From positions 15,933,133 through 15,997,132 of the forward strand of contig OZ037769.1 of assembly GCA_964035545.1 (NCBI GenBank): 64,000 nucleotides of DNA, written 5' to 3'. The translations under genes were made by a program, and so were the position numbers. This document shows positions 51,478 to 60,800 of this stretch, in pieces. The stretch is from Bugula neritina. Taxonomy: Eukaryota > Bryozoa > Gymnolaemata > Cheilostomatida > Bugulidae. The notes under the pieces are model-generated. The model was not told the DNA's origin, did not search any database, and was given only the letters and a program-made list of their open reading frames with translations. Each line of letters begins with the position of its first letter. Position 1 is the stretch's first letter.

Positions 51478-54400
51478 TCTTTATTTTATACATGTTATTT
51501 AGGCTTTGGTAGAACTGTTGGAGAGCCTTCCTCTTGAATAAAGCTACTCAACTTCCTGGATTCTACTTTATTGACATTAACCCACTACCTACAACACGCC
51601 TTGAAATTTAGCTAATAAATTATGTATTTTGTGAGTTTTTTTAAATGTACAATGTTATGTATAAATTACAATCAGTTTATATATATATACATGTCTTTTG
51701 CTACTTAGTATTACAGTGTAAAAAGCATTTCAGGGTTAACAATTTAATTAATTGGCCCTAACAGTAATTATGTATAATACAGATTTGCAGATGCTTTAAA
51801 TGAACCCAAAAAGCTGATGTTGTTAAACAGTGTACAAAATAGTCACCTCATATCAGCCAGACATGCTTAGTCATTACCTAGCATTAAAATCATATTATGA
51901 ATGCAGTCAAGTTTTGATATGCATCCCTATTATTGATAGTTTGTGAACCAGCAATTAAATATCAAGAAGCAATATTACTAACCAATGTGCTGGTTAAAGA
52001 GTTTCAAGTTGTAGTTATAGTATCAAACTATTATAATGGCATAAAAAACTATCAGTTAAAACATCTTATTAATATTTACTACAGGAATACATATTATAGG
52101 TGTGCTAAAAATCTGGTAGAAGCATCAATTATTTTAGATGTTTTGGATTTAGTATCTCTGTACTATAATGTAATATACAGAACATCAAGTGCTATCTCCA
52201 CAGTGCATTGATGGCACTAATGAATATTAATACATGCAGGCAGTGTTGGTAATGATTTATTGAAATAGGAGTTTAAAAACTGTTTAAACAACAATGAAAA
52301 GCCTGAGATTAGTCCAAGGAGAGGGGTATTTCAAGCTAGCAGATGAGCAATATAGATGCGAAAGTCTTGCCTAAAAATCATTATTGTTATATCTAGTCAT
52401 TAATTTCTTGCAATAGATCTATTTCACTATTGAGAAGAACAAAATTAGCTAGTAAACACTGTAATAGAGTCAAGGCACTTTGGCAGTGCTAGTTTAAAAT
52501 AAACCTGGGATAGTCGAATAGCAGAAGTACTTTTTGATGCATAATATAATTATGTACAGCTTAAGATTTTGCAATACTGTGTTTTCAGTGAGATATTAAT
52601 TTCAATAGCTACATTAAAATAATGTACAATTCTAGCAAGTGATGCAAAATCTTCTAAGATGCTATGACTGTAGCAGTTTGCTACTAGTCTCAAGTAACAA
52701 ACCAAATAGCCTTTCTTTGTGCCACCATCCAAATGCCAAACAAATAACTCATTCACTCTGTAACAACAAGGTGGTCTCCTAAGTAGATTGTTAGACATCT
52801 CAGGCATTAATAACCAAAGGCTTTTCACTTTGGCATAATTGTATAGTTACCCAGCTAAATAAATAATGTATTCATGGTATCGTAATTCCAAGCCATGCAT
52901 TTATCTGTGAATGCAGCTAAGTATTTAATACGGCCTTACATTTATGTACTATGTAGCAATGCCTAATGTAGCTGTCAAGCTTCTACTTATACTCATTTTA
53001 CTGATGCTTTACTTCTGATTACATGATTACAAACATAGCAGTTCAAACAAAATTATTTTAGATAGGAATAAATATAATGCTCCTAGCAAATGTTGTAAAA
53101 CTATTTTCCAAAAACATATACTTTGCAAAAAAACTTTTCAGAAAGTTATAATGCATTTATCATATTATTGTTTCATTTAAAAGTTATAATGATAGAATAT
53201 TATACTTAAAACACACTCAAATTTTTAGATTCTTGTAATATTGTTAAACAAGAGTTAACAGTAAGATTGGCTGTAGAGTAGAATGTTTAGCTGTTTGTAC
53301 TGAAGCTAACAAGTAACTGGCATTAAAAAGAGATGTAGATAAAAAGTGACAGAATAACAACTGGCTTGTATATTGGTAGTGCAAAAAGCTGTATATAACA
53401 GTTTAAACAAATACCCATTAGAATAAATGGTAACCCAGTACTTAAAATGTGGTATGTCATAATACATATTTGTGGTGTATTGACTAGGCTAGATCAACAC
53501 ATAGCACTATATAATTGCTTTAGTATTTACAATTAGTTTGTGGTCTGGTGGGATTTGTTGATAGCCATTGTCTTTATTAACATAACAGTTTCATAAAATT
53601 AGCAGTTTTCCTTATTCACCTAGTTAATTTTTAAGATTTATGTACAATATTTACATATTAGGATATAAAAAATATCTTCAACCAGTGAATATCAAAATAA
53701 TGATTAAAGACATATTTTATGTCATATTCTTGTGGCAATCTAAATAATAAGCTGGTCTAAATTGTACTTGTGCAAACAGAACCAGCTCATGAATATATGT
53801 TGTCTTTTTTTAACTTGACAGTTAATCTAATATGGATGTGTATTTTATACTTGCTTTTGTGTTTAAGGTGATAAAATTGCACTGGTAAGGTAAATAAACG
53901 TTGCTTGTTTGGCATGCTTTTGCGTGGCATTGCATATTATGCTAAACTAATGGCCAGTTTTGCAGTAGCTTCACCATAACCTTCAAAAGAATGCAAATAT
54001 CATCTAATTATTGTAAGCTTTTTAAGTTAACTTGACTAGCTATAAACACATGTAAAACTATTAGGCTATTCCAATTTCACGATATACATAGCTCTATAAT
54101 TCTGAAAAACTGCTAGGTAGAGTGGAAATTAAACATGATCTATTCATTGCTAAAGTATAACAGCTATGAATAATATATATGTGATTACCTGAGTGATATC
54201 ACAATCTTCACTTGCTAAGTTAGTTTAAATACAGGAAAAAAATTAATCTGGGGAAAGATTATATATGAGAAGCTGTTTTTGTAATAATTCCCTGCTCTAG
54301 GGTGGTTTAGAAGAATTGTTTTAAAGCAAAACTTTTGCATACATGAGTTGAATAAAATCATTGAGAGTTTTATGAAGGTCTATTTGTGTATAGGTAGCCC

Positions 54401-55944
54401 TATGTCACAACTCAAGTTTTTAGATTTTATGTAATTTGTGGTGCAAAGTTGCAAATAAAAACCTTATTTTAATAATACTTAGACATATGCAAGCAATAAA
54501 GATAATGAAAAAAAATGCTATAGTTGCTAATTAGCTAATATTACTTGCATATGATGCAAATATTTGTATGCATGCATGTTTAGTTTATTAGCATTGGTTA
54601 GATATAATTGAATATATAGATTTGATGTGGAAATTGAAGAAAATCAATATGTTGTGTTCTATATACAACAACAGTTTGTACATTGGTTTGTTAATTACTT
54701 CATAAATCATTTATTACTTCATGCAATATTTGTTCCTGCAACTTTGCAGAGTGGCAAAATGCATTTCAAAGACATATATTAAGTGATTTTAATTATACTA
54801 GAATTTTCAAACTAAGAATTTTTGGGGAGTTTTCTTCTTCCTAAGACATATGTGGCAATTGAACACATAATAAGTGGTGGGCCACAACTCCTTTATACAA
54901 CCTTGCAAGAAATTATGCAGCCATTTAAATAGAAAAGAAATTATTGAATTTATTTATTCAACATTATTAGTATTTTATAAATATTTGTTGCATTTAATTA
55001 ATGAGCATAAAATTTGTCTTACAAATACTGTAATTAACAGCATGGTAAAAATATACTATATATACTGGTATATATTTTGTATTGTATTAGATTTAGGCTA
55101 CATTTCTAATTAAAATGAGTTAATGGCTAAGTTTAAATATCTTCGACTTATAGATTACATTTTTATGTGCTATAAAAATTTAACTCGTTTGTTACGACAT
55201 TTCTCCATGCATAAAAGCAAAACCTACTGCAAGAAATCCTTAGCTAGAAAGATAAATAATAATTTACTTTAATTACATCAAAAGCTAATATCAGCAAGCA
55301 TTCTATAAATAATGGTAATTTACCTAGTGTAATTTTTCTTAAACTAGCTAAGCTTGCTTGGTACTTTAATAAGTTTATTGGCATGGTGTATTATGTTATA
55401 CTTATATATTTTTAAGGCTTTAAGGAAAATGATGTTTTAGCTGCGTTATTCCTAATGCAAGCCTTATAAATTTACAATATATTATACTAAAATATTATGT
55501 TTGTAATTAGAAAGAAAACAAATTACTTTCATAAACTTATAATTATCGCATTCTGTTATTGTTAATGCTAGAATAACAAATTGAACACGGCATATGCTTC
55601 CCTAACCAGATGCTTTTAAACGGATTAAAAATAATTTGTCAATTTCTAATTATGAGGAACAAACTCCTCGATAGTTTCTACATTTGCGCATGATTTTATC
55701 AAGATAGGCTTGCTTTTGTGTCAACCTGTAGCCAGTGCAACTATACTTTATGTAACGAGTAAAACAGACTCATTTCAAAGTACACAGTCTAAAGGGTAGG
55801 AATTACTACAAAGAAAAGTGCCGGTTAAAAGTTAATTATAATTGGAAATAAGGTGAAATATCAGTCAGAAATTAAAAAGTGTCAACTAAAAAGGTGTATT
55901 GTTATTTCTTTTTGGCTTAATGAAAATGTTTTTTGAGGAAGAAG
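51478..55944. other. AT-rich intergenic region before the LTR element
   Basis: No gene is confidently supported. Two longish open frames may be chance or exons: plus strand 51933-52211 (92 codons, no good start) and minus strand 52828-52550 (92 codons, MKSLWLLMPEMSNN...). The rest is AT-rich without clear repeats. Confidence 0.35.
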
Positions 55945-56199
55945 TGTGGTAAAATTGTGTATAGTAACTAATGCTTGTATTCCCCTTACTATTATTATCT
56001 TCATTCCCATGGAATGCGTGTTTTCTTAGATATACATCATTACTTAGCTATAGTATTGTAACAGCTAAGTGTTATGTTGGCAATGATAGGATTAGCTATT
56101 ATTCCCAGCTACTTATTACTACTAACGTGACTGGATTAGCTATTGTTTCTGACGGCTCACAGGAACACTTATATAATCAAGATAACCGGGATTTCCCTG

Positions 56200-56285
56200 C
56201 GAAGTTCGCTCGATTCGAGCGATTCCTTTATTCTAGCCCTGCGAATCCCCTGCGATTCGAGCGAATTCCCTCGAATTCGCTCAGA
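56200..56285. promoter_or_regulatory. Palindromic GCGATTCGAGCG-type cluster in U3
   Basis: Repeated TTCGAGCGATT/GCGAATTC words include a perfect 10-bp inverted repeat (GAGCGAATTC, 56259-56268, with GAATTCGCTC, 56273-56282). It lies 30-110 bases upstream of the TATA box and is probably a transcription-factor binding cluster (inference). Confidence 0.5.
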
Positions 56286-56311
56286 ACATTCTGGGGGAAT
56301 GTTTCCCAAAA

Positions 56312-56318
56312 TATAAAA
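56312..56318 (+). promoter_or_regulatory. LTR TATA box
   Basis: TATAAAA lies in an otherwise mixed sequence, with about 200 bases between it and the AATAAA signal. Transcription should start about 25-30 bases downstream, setting the U3/R border near 56345. Confidence 0.65.
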
Positions 56319-56515
56319 GGAAGCCCTCAACACAGTAGAGTCAGTCTTCAGCCAGCAGCACAACAGGACACATCTCGGAGCTACCAAGCCAGGACAATAA
56401 CACACGTAGTTAATTATCTTATACTTTGTTTACCAGTTTACTAGTAAGTTTTCCATACATGTAAGGAGTTGTCCTCCCTAACTGCTATTTTTGGATTTAT
56501 ATATATTATGGAGTA

Positions 56516-56521
56516 AATAAA
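56516..56521 (+). terminator. LTR poly(A) signal
   Basis: AATAAA lies in the R region of the 5' LTR; the working copy would be in the 3' LTR, outside the window. Confidence 0.6.
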
Positions 56522-56661
56522 GGGGATTGTGAGTATTACATTTCTTATTTATTGTGCATAAATACCCTCTTACAAAGAGTCACTGTGTTCCATCAGCTAA
56601 CAACCCACACCAATAATTGCATGCAGCGAATCATAACATTCTACGCATAAAATTATTACAC

Positions 56662-56679
56662 TGGTGGCAGCAGTGGGAT
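56662..56679 (+). promoter_or_regulatory. Primer binding site candidate
   Basis: TGGTGGCAGCAGTGGG starts one base after the LTR end. TGG is the complement of a tRNA CCA end. The priming tRNA was not identified. Confidence 0.65.
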
Positions 56680-56729
56680 AATCGTCTGGTACAGACTAAG
56701 CTGATGCTCCCCTACGGGGAGAGACAACA

Positions 56730-57830
56730 ATGGATCCATTGAGGCCAGCGCCAGAGCTCGGGCCTGATGATGAACCAGCAGGAGGACGCTTCACCCTAGA
56801 GACATTGATTCGGACTCTCTGGGAAGACAGGGCAGCTGCACAGGCTCCACCTGGTGACAGGTTCCGCCTTAAAGCGCCAGTCTTCGACGGTGAAGGAAAT
56901 GTAGAACAATTTCTACAAGAATTCCGCGAGGTGGCCGTGGCCTCCCAGTGGCCGGCCCAGGTGGAATTACTGCAACTACGGTCCTGCCTGACAGGTCGAG
57001 CCAAACCCTATGCGGTAGGCCCGAATAGGGACCACATCATTGAGGCTCTGCGCGGCCGCTTGGGACTTACCGTCCGGGACGCGAGAGCCCGCCTCCAAGG
57101 ACTCCGACGAGACCCTAAGGTCTCACTACAGGATCACGCCAACAAAGTGGAGCAGCTAGTCCAGGTAGCCTACGGTAACGTAGACCTGGAGTCACGCCAG
57201 GCCATCACCTTTGATATCTTCCTGCAATCGCTCAATAACCTGAGCCTGCAACGGTATCTCTTGGCAGCTGGGGTCGACACCATTGAGGCTGCTCTGGCCA
57301 GAGGAAAGGCGTACTACCAGATCGGCGGGAGTCAGGACTGTGACAGCAGTGCCCGACGAGTCGAGTCAGACTGGGGAGAGGCTGCCGAAGACACTCGGCC
57401 GAGGCCTCAAGTAGCGGCCGCCGCCACTACACCCCCAACCCCACCCGAACTCTCCATGGTATTGGAGGTGGTGGACAAACTGCAAGGAGAGATCGCAACA
57501 TTGCGACGGGACCAAACTACTAACAGACCGGATCGGTCATACGGTAGTCAGCCCAACAAGGACGCTCAGTTAGAGCCTAGGGTAGCAGCTACTGCACCTA
57601 CCCCATCGACCTCAGCCGAAGTCTCCATGGTACTGGAGGTGGTGCGAGATCTACAGGCCGAAGTTAAGGCCCTGAGACGGGCCCAAACTACTAACCGGCC
57701 GAATCAGCCACGTAGTAGTCGCCCCGAAGGGTCTTCTCTCACGTGTTGGAAGTGTGGGACAACAGGTCATGTGCAACGAGACTGTCCCCGAGGACGCAGC
57801 GGTCTTTTAAACACCCAAGGCCTGCGGTAA
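56730..57830 (+). CDS. gag: Gag polyprotein of the LTR retrotransposon
   Basis: 366 aa from the first ATG after the primer site. Residues about 45-205 form a retrotransposon Gag/capsid region (PVFDGEGNVEQFLQEFREVA at its start), expected to assemble virus-like particles. Residues 228-341 are two copies of a 57-residue module (VAA..., then SMVLEVV and a coiled-coil-like segment ending QTTNRP). The C-terminus has one CCHC zinc knuckle (C339, C342, H347, C352) for binding genomic RNA. The stop is at 57828-57830. The pol frame overlaps it by -1, and a frameshift signal sits just before the stop. Codons are GC-rich, unlike host genes. Confidence 0.92.
   Translation: MDPLRPAPELGPDDEPAGGRFTLETLIRTLWEDRAAAQAPPGDRFRLKAPVFDGEGNVEQFLQEFREVAVASQWPAQVELLQLRSCLTGRAKPYAVGPNRDHIIEALRGRLGLTVRDARARLQGLRRDPKVSLQDHANKVEQLVQVAYGNVDLESRQAITFDIFLQSLNNLSLQRYLLAAGVDTIEAALARGKAYYQIGGSQDCDSSARRVESDWGEAAEDTRPRPQVAAAATTPPTPPELSMVLEVVDKLQGEIATLRRDQTTNRPDRSYGSQPNKDAQLEPRVAATAPTPSTSAEVSMVLEVVRDLQAEVKALRRAQTTNRPNQPRSSRPEGSSLTCWKCGTTGHVQRDCPRGRSGLLNTQGLR
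57411..57730 (+). repeat. 171-bp (57-aa) in-frame duplication within gag
   Basis: Unit 1 is 57411-57581 and unit 2 starts at 57582. Shared words include CTCCATGGTA...TGGAGGTGGT and CAAACTACTAAC. The units have diverged enough that the duplication predates this insertion. Confidence 0.75.
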
Positions 57831-60800
57831 TCTCCGCCACCCGCAGGCCGAGTCTCCAGACTCACCCGAGGAGGGTTTACTCTGCACCCAGGGAGGCGCA
57901 GACGGAACCCCCCTCAGCCGAATGGCAAGCTCCCCGGAGAACTTGGAGGCCGAAAGGCCTGCCCGAACCTCCAGCTTGGCCACTCAACAACCGGTTCGCG
58001 GGGTTACCCGAGGAGGTTGTGGAGGAGGATACTGATTCCGACCGGGATTTCCCCCGACTGCCCTCCAAACCTCAGAAAACCCCCGTGGTCCCTAGGACGT
58101 GTAAGAGGCCTACCGTCCAGACCCAAGAAGTGTCTCCCCCAGAGACAGACTACTCGAAGCACACCCAACCATACGGAAGCAGCTATTTCCTGCCCGGCAA
58201 GATTGCGGGCAAAGCTGCCACCTTCCTGTTGGACACCGGGTGCACCACAAACCTTCTGAGTAGGCGTCTCTTCGACACTCTTGGCGCTCGGGAGCGGGAA
58301 AGCCTCAAGCCGTATAATGGTGAGCACGGTACGTTGGCGGACGGATCGAGCATACCGTTTTACGGCCTCATCTCACTACCCGGAAGAGTTCGGGATCTCG
58401 TAATCCACGAGACCTTCATAGTGAGTCACCTGAAGGAAGATGCTATCCTTGGCATGCCCTTCCTTGAGGAGCACCAATGCCACATGGACTTCAACAAGTC
58501 AGCAATAGTGGTGGATGGCAAGGAACTTACCTGCGTGGATAAGTTCGGCAGGCCTCTGGTAGGAGGCGTACAGGTGGTCCGGGACAGCCTGATTCCCGGG
58601 CGCTCTCAGGCTACACTCCGGTGCAGGGTCAACTGCAAGGAGATCTCTGAGCTAGGGGTTGTGGAGGGCATGCACGGAAAGGTACAGTTGGCAAACAGCC
58701 TGAATCGGCTAGACTGCCGTGGAGAGTTCCTGGTGCAGTGCATCAACCCCTACGCGGAGCCGGTGAAGTTATCGGCTGGTTCACTGGTGGGCAGGTATCA
58801 CTCGGTTCAGGAGACTGATGTGGGGCCCACACTCGATGCGACGTCGGAGACACCGAGTCGCCCCCTGGAGTCTGGCATGGGACCAGTCCCAGAGCATGTG
58901 GCGGAACTATACAAGGGAGCCTGTGGTGGTTGTGGAAGTAACGTGGAGCGCCAACGGATGGCCCAGTTACTTCGAGAGTACCACGATGTATTCAGCCAAG
59001 GAGACGAGGACATGGGGTTGACTAACGTAGTGCGGCACGAGATACCCCTAGTAACAGGGACTGCCCCCATACGACAACCCACTCGGCGGCTGGGCCCGGA
59101 AAAGGAGAGGGAGGTTAGCCGGCAAGTCCAGGACTTGCTTGATCGGGACCTGATTGAGCCAGCCCACGGTGCGTGGAGCTCACCAGTCGTTCTGGTCAAA
59201 AAGAAGGATGGGAGCTGGAGATTCTGCGTTGATTACCGCAAGTTGAACAGCGTCACCATCCAGGATGCCTACCCTCTCCCCCGGATAGACGAGTCGCTAG
59301 ATGCCCTCGCGGGAAGTAGATACTTCAGCACGCTGGACCTACTGAGTGGATACTGGCAAGTACCCCTCAGTCCTGATGCACAGGACAAGGCCGCGTTCAT
59401 CACCCGCGATGGCCTCTGGAGATGGAAGGTGTTGCCATTCGGGCTGACATCCGCCCCGGCCACCTTTCAGCGGCTCATGGAGCAGGTCCTCAGTGGGTTA
59501 CACTGGAAGACGCTGCTAGTCTATCTGGACGACGTCATTGTTATCTCGCCAGACTTTTCGACTCATGTCAGTCGTCTGCGCGAGGTCTTTGACCGTCTCC
59601 GGGCCGCCGGGCTAAAGCTTAAACCCTCGAAATGTGCCCTCCTGCAGCAGGAAGTCAAATATCTCGGACATGTGGTCAGCCGGGACGGCGTTGCCACCGA
59701 CCCCGAGAAAGTACGGGCCGTACAAGACTGGACTGTTCCCCAAGATATCTATGAACTAAGAGCGTTCCTAGGACTGGTGGGATATTACCGGCAGTATATC
59801 CCTGAATTCGCAGGTATGGCACAGCCATTAAATCGGCTAACCGCCAAAGGAGTCCGGTGGCGTTGGACTCAGGAAGAACAACAGGCTTTTGATCATCTCA
59901 AGGCCCGGCTAGTGGAGGCACCCATCCTGGCTTACCCCGACCCGACCAAACAGTATATCTTGGATACAGACGCTAGCGACCACAGTATGGGGGCTGTGTT
60001 GTCCCAGGTACAAGGAGGTACCGAGGTAGTGGTGGCGTACTACAGCAAGGCCCTCTCCTCCGCCGAAAGGAACTACTGCACGACCAGGAAGGAACTCCTA
60101 GCAGTAGTTAAGGCGGTGAAGCATTTCCGGCCATATCTATATGGTAGAACGTTCAGATTACGAACTGACCATGCATCACTGATATGGCTGTGCAAACGGG
60201 CCGAACCCTCCAGCCAGGTTGCCAGGTGGCTCGAAATACTTGCAGAATTCTCATATCGGATTGAACATCGCGCCGGCCGGAAGCATGGAAATGCTGATGG
60301 TCTGAGCCGTCGTCCAGAGAGAGACTGCAAGCAATGCCTCCATATAGAGAAGCGGGACGGGGGACCCGCTCGCTCGGAAGTCGAGACACAACTGAAGAAA
60401 ACAGAAGCTTACAGGTGGGAACAAGGCCGACTGCAATCCAATGTCCATTCAGATGCTGTCCAGGCCCTTCGGGTCAACCCCACCTTAGCCAGAAATGTCC
60501 AGGACTTGTGCCGATTACAGGAAACCCTGCCGGGGGTAGTGGGAGAGATATTCAGGGCCAAGAAGGAGGGGCGCCAGCCAAGTGAAGAGGAGCAGCGGCA
60601 GAAGGGCGTTGAATTCCAACAGTTCTGCCACCGCTGGGACTCCCTCAAATTCAACTCAGACGGATTGCTAACCATCTCCTTGGCAGCAGACAGGCAACAC
60701 CAGGAACGGGAGCGGGTTGTGTGCCCACACCCCCTCCGGAGAGAGCTCATCTGGGAGACTCACAAGCAAGCCCATGCGGGGACCAGTAGAGTGATTCGGT

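Larger units (their letters stand above)
55945..56660 (+). repeat. 5' LTR
   Basis: A 716-bp LTR starting TGTGGTAAAATTG and ending AATTATTACA (TG...CA). The start is matched at 63882. It contains a TATA box, a palindromic cluster upstream of it and a poly(A) signal, as expected for U3-R-U5. Confidence 0.9.
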
